NCBI RefSeq assembly: GCF_024623185.1
Contig: NZ_JANJZK010000006.1
Span: forward strand, 60,301 to 124,300
DNA length: 64,000 nt
From: Anaerofustis stercorihominis
Lineage (GTDB): Bacteria; Bacillota; Clostridia; Eubacteriales; Anaerofustaceae
Direction of reading: 5' to 3'
The position numbers and the translations under genes are program-made. Shown here one piece after another: positions 31,748 to 39,577 of the stretch (position 1 is its first letter; every line of letters starts with the position of its first letter). The notes beneath the pieces are model-generated. The model ran no database searches. It saw only the letters and a program-made list of their open reading frames with translations, and was not told the origin of the DNA.

Positions 31748-32107
31748 TTAATCTTCTTTTAAACTACCAACTGTATGTTTAATAGTTTTTTCGCTTTCTG
31801 AATCGGACATCCCCAATTCCTCCAGCATTTCCTTTACTTCATTTTCACCATGAAAAAATGAGTCTGCTTCCTTAGGATCCAGATAACGCATTAATGTAAT
31901 GAGTTCTCCCACATGGGCTTTTTCTTCGTCTCTTATATCACCCAGTACTTTTTTAGCTGCAGTATCATCGGTTGCAAGATAGTGTGCATCGTATAAAAAA
32001 ATAGCTTCCAATTCCGCTGCAATATCTAACCTTAAAGCCTGCATTAACTCCGCATTTGACATCTTTTTTTCCACATTTCCCTGAAACGGGTTTGCAAAAC
32101 TTGGCAT
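31748..32107 (-). CDS. Encapsulated ferritin-like protein (EncFtn cargo)
   Basis: 119 residues with two long helices. The ferroxidase residues match the described EncFtn set: Glu32 and Glu34 in AELEAIFLYD, Tyr39, then Glu62 and His65 in RDEEKAHVGEL. EncFtn forms an annular decamer that oxidises Fe(II) and works inside an encapsulin. The C-terminus THVGSL-like signal is present as TVGSLKED (112-119), after a flexible acidic linker, and fits the known encapsulin targeting peptide. The ribosome binding site AGAAAGGAG is strong. First gene of the two-gene operon. Likely role: iron storage and protection from oxidative stress. Confidence 0.93.
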   Translation of the reverse strand: MPSFANPFQGNVEKKMSNAELMQALRLDIAAELEAIFLYDAHYLATDDTAAKKVLGDIRDEEKAHVGELITLMRYLDPKEADSFFHGENEVKEMLEELGMSDSESEKTIKHTVGSLKED

Positions 32108-32121
32108 AAAAAACTCCTTTC

Positions 32122-32137
32122 TTACGCATAAGCGTAA
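32122..32137. promoter_or_regulatory. Inverted repeat in the encapsulin operon leader
   Basis: TTACGC-ATAA-GCGTAA lies 15-30 bases upstream of the cargo start codon, touching the ribosome binding site. It could be an operator or a small leader hairpin. No regulator is identified. Confidence 0.45.
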
Positions 32138-32756
32138 ACAGATATTAATAACTTAGAAAAATATTATTAATACCAAACTAAATAATCCTACAATATCAAC
32201 TTTATTATTTATCAAATCAGTAATATTAATTTTTTATTTTAATCTTATTACCGACTATAAATATAATTTTAGTATTTGTTTATTAAGTACATATAATACG
32301 ACATTGTAATAATAATTATTATTTCTTTCTTTGGTTTTTTTATTACATTTGTAAAATATAATTTTTAATATTTTATATTTAAAAGTTAAAATATCAAGAT
32401 ACTAATAAGGTATCCCATCCATTATTTTCCTGTTAAATTCTTCAAATTATATATGCTAGAATTAATATGATAATTTCTTATTTCAAACTACCAAATAGGA
32501 TTATTTGAATGTATTTTATTTATAAATAAAATTTCAATTTAAAATGAATTTTTAATAATATTTTATTTTGGCGTTAATAAAATCCTTGTATATAAAGAGG
32601 TTTATAAAATTATATATTAATATACTTTTTGCAATTTGTATTGAAATATCTTGAAATTTAATTAAATAAACATTTGTGCTTTAATGTTATTGAAGATAAA
32701 TATATTTATTCAAAACACACAAATAATAGCTAAAATTCAACAATCGGAGAAATGCT
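32138..32756. other. Intergenic, no gene seen
   Basis: About 620 AT-rich bases between the divergent encapsulin and PTS operons. It must hold both promoters, but no convincing -35/-10 pair, RNA gene or repeat was identified. Confidence 0.5.
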
Positions 32757-34904
32757 ATGAAAAGAGAAGTCGGAATACTTAAGTATTTACTGCAAAACAA
32801 TGGATTTATTTCCATTGACTATCTATCCAAAAAATTTCTGGTTTCAACCAGGACAATAAGGGAAGATTTAAAAACAATCAAACAATCGCTTAATTCAAGC
32901 GGACTGAAATTTATTCAAGACAGAAATAAAGGAGTGCTGATAAACAAAGACAATGCTAATGACAATGACATTTATAAAGTCATAAAAAAACTCGGTAATG
33001 ATGAAGATTTTTACACGGAAGAAGAAAGAGTAAACATTATATTAAACGAACTCTTAACTGCAAAAGAAGAAATCACTTACGATTATTTAATGACTAAAAC
33101 CAACACAAGCAAAACGACGGTAATAAAAGATTTAAGAAAATGTGAAAATTGGCTTGGTGCCAGAGATATTAAGATTGTAAAAAAGCCGAGAAAAGGAACC
33201 AAGATAGAATACGAAGAAACTGTTTACAGAAATGTAGTTTTGGAATACATAGAATCCTACTTAAAAGAATTTGATTTTCAAAAGATTTATAACACATTCA
33301 AAAATAAAGAGTTCCTCGTATTCAACTTATCCGACAATAATCTTATAACTTATTTTACAAAAAATATAAATGTCGGGATAATAAATAATTTTATAAAGAA
33401 ATATGAAACAGAGCAGCAAATAAAGTTCAGTGAAGATGCTTTTATAAAAATATTTTTTTATATACTGATATCGGTAAAAAGAGTTAAAAACGGTTATATA
33501 TTAAATAACTTTGATTCTAAGGATATCACATTAAAAGAAACATTTAATGTTGAAGAATGGATAGACAAAAACTCAAAACTATTATACCAAAGTGCAGAAG
33601 TAAATCTAAACAGTACAGAAATGAAATATATACTTTGCTATATGCTTTCTCAAAACAAAAGATATCTCAAAAAAGACAAATATATAAATTTATATGACGA
33701 AAAGAAATTAGTTGATGAATTTATAAAAACAGTCCAGGAATTCCTATGTACCGACTTAATCGGAGATAAAACTTTATTTGATAACCTGCTTATGCATATA
33801 ACTTCTACCATTCACAGAACACTTTTTAATATAAAAGTAAAAAATCCGCTCAAGAACGAAATCAAAAAAATGTATCCGGAGATATTTAAATCATGTCAGA
33901 TTGGAAGTAATTATCTTGAAGAACGTTTGGGTAAAAAGCTGAGCGAAGATGAAGTAAGTTTCCTAACTATGCATATTGCAGCTTCTTTAGAAAAAATAAA
34001 AAGAGCAAACAATAAGTTAAATTTATTTAAAATCATAATCGTATGTTCAAGCGGTATCGGTACAAGCAATATGCTTAAGATGAGACTGATAAACGAGTTT
34101 CCGAACATCATGGTCGAAAAGACTTGTTCCGTTGAAGAATTCAACGATACAAACAAAGAAGGAATAGACTTGGTCATCTCGACCACTGCTTTATCATTCG
34201 GAAGCAAAGAATCTATCATATACGTCTCTCCCCTTCTAAGCGAAAAAGATATTCTAAACATAAAAAAACATATCAGCAAAATGGGTATAAAAAACAGGGA
34301 CAACTACAGCTTCGTGGTCGAAGATTTAATGGATATAATATCCGAAAACTGCATTATAAACGACTATCAAAAACTTGAAAGACAAATTCAAAAATATTTT
34401 ATCAAAGAAGAAAAGATCATAAATAATAATAAGCATTTATTAAGCGAATTTGCCACGAAAGAACATGTTATGTTAAATGCAGATGTAAAGGACTTTAAAG
34501 AAGCAATACTTTTAAGCGGAGAGTTAATGAACAAAAGCGGATGTGTCGATAAAAACTACGGAGCAAAAATGCTGGAAGCAAAAGAGATCTTAGGTTCCAA
34601 CGTCGTTATTTCTGAAGGGCTTGCTCTTCCCCATGCAAAATCAACGGGAAATGTATATAAAACTTGCATGACTTTTATAACTTTAAAGAACCCCGTTGAA
34701 TTCGGGAATAAAGACTATGACCCGGTAAGCATAGTGATTTCCCTTGCCGCTACAAAATCAAACAAACACTTTAAAGCATTATCTGAGTTAATAAAGCTAA
34801 TAGACCAACAAGACATATTGGATAAACTCAAAAGCAGTAAATCTTATGAAGAATTCATGGAAGTCTTAACTGCATTTGAGACCGAATACATAATAAGCGA
34901 ATAA
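32757..34904 (+). CDS. PRD-containing PTS regulator, MtlR/LicR-type, with EIIB- and EIIA-like domains
   Basis: 715 residues. Two helix-turn-helix segments come first (about 5-55, with VSTRTIREDLKTI, and about 95-145, with TSKTTVIKDLRK). PRD1 (about 190-290) has lost the usual histidine motif. PRD2 (about 310-420) keeps LLMHITSTIHR and LTMHIAASLE. A GatB-like EIIB domain has IIVCSSGIGTSNM, and a C-terminal fructose/mannitol-type EIIA domain has EGLALPHAKS. These regulators activate PTS operons and are tuned by phosphorylation from HPr and the EIIB of their own system. It directly precedes the fructose-type EIIA gene, so it presumably controls that operon. Confidence 0.92.
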   Translation: MKREVGILKYLLQNNGFISIDYLSKKFLVSTRTIREDLKTIKQSLNSSGLKFIQDRNKGVLINKDNANDNDIYKVIKKLGNDEDFYTEEERVNIILNELLTAKEEITYDYLMTKTNTSKTTVIKDLRKCENWLGARDIKIVKKPRKGTKIEYEETVYRNVVLEYIESYLKEFDFQKIYNTFKNKEFLVFNLSDNNLITYFTKNINVGIINNFIKKYETEQQIKFSEDAFIKIFFYILISVKRVKNGYILNNFDSKDITLKETFNVEEWIDKNSKLLYQSAEVNLNSTEMKYILCYMLSQNKRYLKKDKYINLYDEKKLVDEFIKTVQEFLCTDLIGDKTLFDNLLMHITSTIHRTLFNIKVKNPLKNEIKKMYPEIFKSCQIGSNYLEERLGKKLSEDEVSFLTMHIAASLEKIKRANNKLNLFKIIIVCSSGIGTSNMLKMRLINEFPNIMVEKTCSVEEFNDTNKEGIDLVISTTALSFGSKESIIYVSPLLSEKDILNIKKHISKMGIKNRDNYSFVVEDLMDIISENCIINDYQKLERQIQKYFIKEEKIINNNKHLLSEFATKEHVMLNADVKDFKEAILLSGELMNKSGCVDKNYGAKMLEAKEILGSNVVISEGLALPHAKSTGNVYKTCMTFITLKNPVEFGNKDYDPVSIVISLAATKSNKHFKALSELIKLIDQQDILDKLKSSKSYEEFMEVLTAFETEYIISE

Positions 34905-34927
34905 CAGAACTAAAAAAGGAGGTCGCA

Positions 34928-35398
34928 ATGGATAAGGATATCAACAATATTTTAAGCCTTGAAACTATAGATGTAAGAGATTTACAAATAGAAAATAAAG
35001 ACAACTTATTTAAAACAATGGCTGGAATGTTTTACGATGCAGGTTGTATAAAAAATGAAATAGCTTTCATCGAAGCGTTATATAAAAGAGAAAAATCCGG
35101 TTCCACATATATGGGGAACGGACTGGCGGTGCCTCACGGCAAATCGGATACCGTGGTAAAACCGTCGATAGCATTTATAAGATTCAAACCTTTTATATAT
35201 GATAAAGAGGATAATGAAGAAGCCGAAATTGCATTGATGCTTGCAATCCCATCGTCTACAGAACAAAAAGAATATATAGGCATGCTTGCCAATATAACAA
35301 GGTTATTTCTAGATGAAGAGTTTTTAGTAAAGCTAAAGACAGAAAAAGATAAAAATATAATTTTAAATGAATTTAAAGACAGATATAAAAATATTTAG
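34928..35398 (+). CDS. PTS EIIA component, fructose type
   Basis: 156 residues, cytoplasmic phosphocarrier. The phosphorylatable histidine is His70 in YMGNGLAVPHGK, the standard PTS EIIA-2 signature. It takes phosphate from HPr and hands it to the EIIB encoded 11 bases downstream. The ribosome binding site AAAGGAGG is strong. Second gene of the operon. Confidence 0.93.
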   Translation: MDKDINNILSLETIDVRDLQIENKDNLFKTMAGMFYDAGCIKNEIAFIEALYKREKSGSTYMGNGLAVPHGKSDTVVKPSIAFIRFKPFIYDKEDNEEAEIALMLAIPSSTEQKEYIGMLANITRLFLDEEFLVKLKTEKDKNIILNEFKDRYKNI

Positions 35399-35409
35399 GA
35401 GGAAAGAAA

Positions 35410-35748
35410 ATGAAAGTTGTAGGAATAAGTTCATGCCCATGCGGGATAGCTCATACATACATGGCTGCCGAAGCCATGAAAAGAGAAGGAAAAAAATATG
35501 GGATTGATGTACATATCGAATTACAAGGTCAGCTTGGTCCCGAAGACGAATTAAGCGAAAAAGAAATTGCTGAAGCAGACGCAATAGTACTTTGCTGCGG
35601 AGTTCTTCCAATGGGTGCGGAAAGGTTTGATGATTATAAAGATAAAATAGTAAATGTCGATTATGCAAATATTTTAAAACATCCTCAAATGATGATAGAT
35701 GATTTAATTGAAGCAGGATTTTTAGATAAAGATATAAAGAAAAAATAA
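35410..35748 (+). CDS. PTS EIIB component, fructose type
   Basis: 112 residues. The phosphocysteine is Cys9 in SSCPCGIAHTYMAAEAM. Family members usually read CPTGIAHT, so the extra Cys11 replaces the common Thr. The rest (IELQGQLGPEDELSEKEIAEAD) is a good match to free-standing EIIB-Fru. It passes phosphate from EIIA to the sugar in the EIIC channel. Confidence 0.93.
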   Translation: MKVVGISSCPCGIAHTYMAAEAMKREGKKYGIDVHIELQGQLGPEDELSEKEIAEADAIVLCCGVLPMGAERFDDYKDKIVNVDYANILKHPQMMIDDLIEAGFLDKDIKKK

Positions 35749-35769
35749 TTTATTTAAGGGGATAGTAAA

Positions 35770-36828
35770 ATGAAAGATAAACTAAGAACTTTAGGAAAAG
35801 AAATGTATGGTGCAATGATGACGGGTATATCATATATGATCCCTGTTGTTATCGCAGGCGCTATAATAATGGCACTGCCGAACTTTTGGACGGGAGGTGC
35901 TGCGGCAGATGCAAAAACAGGACTGGCTTATTATATGTATACATGGGGCAATCAATTATTCAAAATGATGTATTACATACTTGCTATGTTCGTAGCCTTT
36001 GGGTTAGCGGGAAGACCAGCGCTTACAAGCGGCCTTGTAGTAGGGCTGTTTGCAGCAAATGGTGAAAGCGGATTTTTAGGAGCGGTAGTAGGTGGTATCA
36101 TTGCCGGATACGTAACAAAATATACTATCAAACACTTGAAGTTACCTCCTGTAATGAGTTCAGCTAAATCTATATTATTCATACCTATAATAACTTCATT
36201 TATTATGTTCATTGCAATGCAGTTCGCAGTTGATCCCGCATGCTCATTCTTAATGAAACTCATCTATAACTTCGGTGTTTGGGTTGAAGGTATAGGATAT
36301 AAACCATTGCTTCTTGCGGTATTCGGTGCCTGCTTCTGTTTTGGTATGGGAGGTCCTTTCTGCTATGGAATGTTACCGTTAGCTTTGATATACATAAATG
36401 CAGGCGACAATGTAACGGCAGCGGCAACTATGGTTTCCGCAACATCAGGATGTCTTGGCACAGCAATAGCAGTTATGTTATTTAAAAAGAAATTTACACA
36501 AAATGAAAAAGCTAATGTTCCCGGATTATTTGCGGGGTGGATATGTCAGATAACGGAATTTCAAATACCATTCTTTATGGCTGACCTTAAAACATTTACT
36601 CCGGCATATATCCTGGCAGGTGCCACAGGCGGATTTTTAGTCGGACTACTTGGAGTAACGACCCCGGCATGGCACGGAGGAATGTTCACAGCTTTAATGG
36701 CAAGCTCCCTTCCTAAAATTGCACTTTGCATATTAGGTCAGGCAGCGGTAGTCGTTCTATGGGTATGGTTATTCAAAAAAGACTTGCCTAAAGAAGAACA
36801 ACTTGAAGAGAATACCGAAATAAATTAA
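35770..36828 (+). CDS. PTS EIIC permease, fructose type
   Basis: 352 residues with about nine to ten hydrophobic segments. The N-terminal MTGISYMIPVVIAGAIIMA and the later GKFGPF-like loop GMGGPFCYGMLPLA match the EIIC-Fru family. It forms the membrane channel and binds the substrate during phosphorylation. The sugar is not fructose for certain; the dehydrogenase and aldolase genes downstream point to another phosphorylated carbohydrate. Confidence 0.92.
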   Translation: MKDKLRTLGKEMYGAMMTGISYMIPVVIAGAIIMALPNFWTGGAAADAKTGLAYYMYTWGNQLFKMMYYILAMFVAFGLAGRPALTSGLVVGLFAANGESGFLGAVVGGIIAGYVTKYTIKHLKLPPVMSSAKSILFIPIITSFIMFIAMQFAVDPACSFLMKLIYNFGVWVEGIGYKPLLLAVFGACFCFGMGGPFCYGMLPLALIYINAGDNVTAAATMVSATSGCLGTAIAVMLFKKKFTQNEKANVPGLFAGWICQITEFQIPFFMADLKTFTPAYILAGATGGFLVGLLGVTTPAWHGGMFTALMASSLPKIALCILGQAAVVVLWVWLFKKDLPKEEQLEENTEIN

Positions 36829-36849
36829 ACATGATCCAAGGAGACATCT

Positions 36850-37116
36850 ATGATATATTCAACAACAGTAAAAAACGAAACGGGTATACATGCAAGACCC
36901 GCAAAAGTATTGGTTCAGGAAGCAAGCAAATTCGTATCGGATATAAAAATAAAAGCAAATGATATAAGCGTAAACTGTAAAAGCATCATGTCAGTGCTTG
37001 CTCTCGGAGCCACAAAGGGAACAAATGTGGAAATCGATATAAGCGGAGAAGATGAAAAAGACGCTTATAATGCAATAAAATACCTATTTGAAAATAACTT
37101 AAATGAACCTAAATAA
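36850..37116 (+). CDS. HPr-like phosphocarrier protein in the PTS operon
   Basis: 88 residues. The active His14 is in ETGIHARPA and the regulatory Ser45 is in KSIMSVLALGATKG, both normal for HPr. General HPr is usually encoded with ptsI; here it lies within a sugar-specific operon with no ptsI nearby, so it may be a dedicated paralogue (as FPr or DTP are elsewhere). Confidence 0.92.
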   Translation: MIYSTTVKNETGIHARPAKVLVQEASKFVSDIKIKANDISVNCKSIMSVLALGATKGTNVEIDISGEDEKDAYNAIKYLFENNLNEPK

Positions 37117-37134
37117 AAATAAGGAAGTGAAAAA

Positions 37135-38166
37135 ATGAAAATATTAGTTGCGTGTGACTGTTATGTGACTCCGGAAATGATAGATAAAATCAAAGATTTG
37201 GAGAAATACGGCAACGAAGTAGTGGTATATGATAACAAATTGCTGGAAACAAAAGAAGCTTTTGCGGAATATATGCTAAAAACAGAACTTGAAGGAGCGG
37301 AAGCTGTTGAAGCGGGAGATGAATTTGTAAGACTTGCCGAAGATGCGGATATCCTTGCCGTACATTTAACTCCGGTAAACAAAAAAGTAATCGACAGTGC
37401 AAAAAAACTTAAACTCGTTGCGGTAATGAGAGGCGGTGTTGACAGCGTAAATGTAAACCTTTTGAATAAAAAAGGAATTATTGTTACAAATGCCCCATGG
37501 AGGAGTGCTTTTGCGGTTGCGGACTTTACTGTGGGGATGATGATAAGTGAAGTAAAAAACATTGCCAAAAGCCATCATCTATTAATGGAAGGAAAATGGG
37601 AAAAAGAATATCCTAACGATATAAATTACATAGACATGAGAAATCGTACGATAGGATTGATCGGGTTTGGATATATAGGTCAAAGAGTACAGCAAAATTT
37701 AAGCGGATTTGGAAGCAAAGTAATCGTACATGACCCATTTATGGATGACGAAAGGGTTAAGCAACTCGGAGGAAATCCTGTTTCACTGGATGAATTATTA
37801 TCGACCTCGGATATCATCTCTCTTCATCTAAGATATTCAGAAAAAACAAAGAACTTTATAGGAAAAAAAGAATTCGCCAAAATGAACGAAAAAGCAACTC
37901 TTATAAACACTGCAAGAGCAGGGCTTGTGGATCAGGAAGCCATGATAGAAGCGCTTGAAAACAAGAAAATACTGGGAGCTGCCGTTGATGTGTACCACGA
38001 AGAACCGCTTCCTAAAGATAATCCTTATACTAAACTTGATAATATCACGCTTACACCTCACATCGCAGGTGTATCCAACGATACGATTGCAAATGCGGTA
38101 GAGATAATATCAGAAGATTTAAACCGTTACTTTAAAAACGAGGAAATGAAATGTGTTGTAAGATAG
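37135..38166 (+). CDS. D-isomer-specific 2-hydroxyacid dehydrogenase
   Basis: 343 residues. The NAD-binding Rossmann motif GFGYIG lies near residue 178 with a following acidic residue (HDPF). The catalytic trio is Arg in NTARAGL, Glu in YHEEPLP and His in LTPHIAG. Family members include phosphoglycerate dehydrogenase and hydroxypyruvate/glyoxylate reductases. No regulatory ACT domain is present. Within a PTS-aldolase operon it most likely oxidises or reduces a 2-hydroxy/2-keto acid derived from the imported compound. A paralogue occurs in the mannose-type PTS operon further on. Confidence 0.9.
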   Translation: MKILVACDCYVTPEMIDKIKDLEKYGNEVVVYDNKLLETKEAFAEYMLKTELEGAEAVEAGDEFVRLAEDADILAVHLTPVNKKVIDSAKKLKLVAVMRGGVDSVNVNLLNKKGIIVTNAPWRSAFAVADFTVGMMISEVKNIAKSHHLLMEGKWEKEYPNDINYIDMRNRTIGLIGFGYIGQRVQQNLSGFGSKVIVHDPFMDDERVKQLGGNPVSLDELLSTSDIISLHLRYSEKTKNFIGKKEFAKMNEKATLINTARAGLVDQEAMIEALENKKILGAAVDVYHEEPLPKDNPYTKLDNITLTPHIAGVSNDTIANAVEIISEDLNRYFKNEEMKCVVR

Positions 38167-38176
38167 GAGCCTACAG

Positions 38177-39070
38177 ATGTTAGTATCAATGAAAGAAATT
38201 TTAGAACATGCAAACAAAAATAGTTATGCCGTTGCAGCGCCTAATGTAGTCACAGAGTTGGATACAAGAGCATTTATAGAAGCAGCTGAAGAATTAAACG
38301 CACCTTTGATTCTAGACTTTGCTTACGGTATGCATCCAGATATACATTTTCTCGGGAAAATATGTACCATGTTAGCTGAACAGTCCTGTGTTCCCATTGC
38401 AGTAAACTTTGATCACGGAGCCGATAAAAAGTATATATTGGAAGCAATCCAATCCGGATTTACTTCCGTTATGGTAGATAGGTCTTCCCTGCCTTTTGAA
38501 GATAATGTAAGAGAAGTAAAAGAAATAGTGGATATTGCACATAGTATTGGAATAAGCGTAGAAGCTGAACTTGGGCATGTAGGTCAGGCAAATAATTACG
38601 AAAATGACAGAAATGCAGCTTTAACAAGTGTGGAAGAAGCGAAAGAATTCGTAGAAAGAACCGATGTTGACTGTCTTGCCGTTGCAATAGGAACGGCACA
38701 CGGTGCATATCCGAAAGGTTTTAAACCGGAAATTGATTTTAAAAGGCTTTCCGAAATAAAGAAGGCTTTACCGGATTTGCCATTGGTTCTTCACGGTTCA
38801 TCGGGAACGGATTTAGACTCATTAAGGAAAGTTTGCAGTATGGGAATAAATAAAGTAAATATTGCAAATGACGTTTGCAGGGGAGCCGTAGACGGATTAA
38901 AAAATGCAGACCTTGAAGGTTCCGGAGCTTATGATGTATACAGAGCTGCCAGAGAAGGGGCTAAAAAAGTACTGTTGGAAATGATAGAAGTATACGGAAG
39001 CGTAAATAAAGCCTTTGATGTTAAACCCAAAGGACTCAGCACAGGTATGACTTCAATGGAAGAAAAATAA
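38177..39070 (+). CDS. Class II (zinc) ketose-bisphosphate-type aldolase
   Basis: 297 residues in the FbaA/GatY/KbaY superfamily. Zinc ligands and substrate residues are visible in NFDHGAD, VEAELGHVG, GTAHGAYP and LHGSSGTD, with NIAND binding phosphate. It is shorter and more divergent than housekeeping fructose-bisphosphate aldolase, and its start YAVAAPNVV differs from the usual YAVGAFNVNN. It probably cleaves a phosphorylated intermediate from the PTS substrate. Last gene of the operon, with a terminator after it. Confidence 0.9.
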   Translation: MLVSMKEILEHANKNSYAVAAPNVVTELDTRAFIEAAEELNAPLILDFAYGMHPDIHFLGKICTMLAEQSCVPIAVNFDHGADKKYILEAIQSGFTSVMVDRSSLPFEDNVREVKEIVDIAHSIGISVEAELGHVGQANNYENDRNAALTSVEEAKEFVERTDVDCLAVAIGTAHGAYPKGFKPEIDFKRLSEIKKALPDLPLVLHGSSGTDLDSLRKVCSMGINKVNIANDVCRGAVDGLKNADLEGSGAYDVYRAAREGAKKVLLEMIEVYGSVNKAFDVKPKGLSTGMTSMEEK

Positions 39071-39137
39071 TAAATAAAACTATAAAATCATAAAAAGTGT
39101 CTGTATGTTTTTATAGCTTGAAATTCTCCTTTAATTT

Positions 39138-39166
39138 AAAAAAGACGTTAAATAACGTCTTTTTTA
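39138..39166 (+). terminator. Terminator of the fructose-type PTS operon
   Basis: Perfect stem AAAGACGTTA / TAACGTCTTT with a two-base loop, flanked by A and T runs. Confidence 0.88.
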
Positions 39167-39203
39167 TTTATATATTAAATCACATAAAAACTTATTTTTA
39201 CTC

Positions 39204-39231
39204 TTGATATATATTTTTTTTGTATTATAAT
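39204..39231 (+). promoter_or_regulatory. Promoter of tRNA-Gln
   Basis: TTGATA and TATAAT with a 16-base spacer, 21 bases before the tRNA. Confidence 0.8.
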
Positions 39232-39252
39232 AATAAAGTACAATTAAATCAG

Positions 39253-39328
39253 AGGGGTATAGCCAAGCTGGTAAGGCAATAGATTCTGGCTCTATGACGC
39301 GCAGGTTCGAATCCTGCTACCCCCGCCA
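39253..39328 (+). tRNA. tRNA-Gln (anticodon CTG)
   Basis: The stem ATAGA/TCTAT encloses loop TTCTGGC with anticodon CTG, the discriminator is G and CCA is encoded. The acceptor AGGGGTA faces TACCCCC, so position 1-72 is an A-C mismatch. Closely related to the TTG isoacceptor in the tRNA cluster and probably derived from it. Confidence 0.92.
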
Positions 39329-39338
39329 TAAGATATTT

Positions 39339-39366
39339 AACCGACTATATAAATAGTCGGTTTTTT
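39339..39366 (+). terminator. Terminator of tRNA-Gln
   Basis: Perfect 10-bp stem AACCGACTAT / ATAGTCGGTT with loop ATAA, then T run. Confidence 0.88.
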
Positions 39367-39577
39367 ATTTTTGTCTTAGAATAATAGAATAGTCATTAAT
39401 AAATTTTATTTTATAATAATATCCTCAATTTTGAGAAATATTTTAATTGTATTAAGCTCAACATTAGAATTCATTGACCTCTAATTATATCAATATATAT
39501 TTGACATTTAGCTATTTTAAAAGTAAGATAAAATTATAAAGAACTATATCATAATTGAGGAAAGGAGAAATATAATT

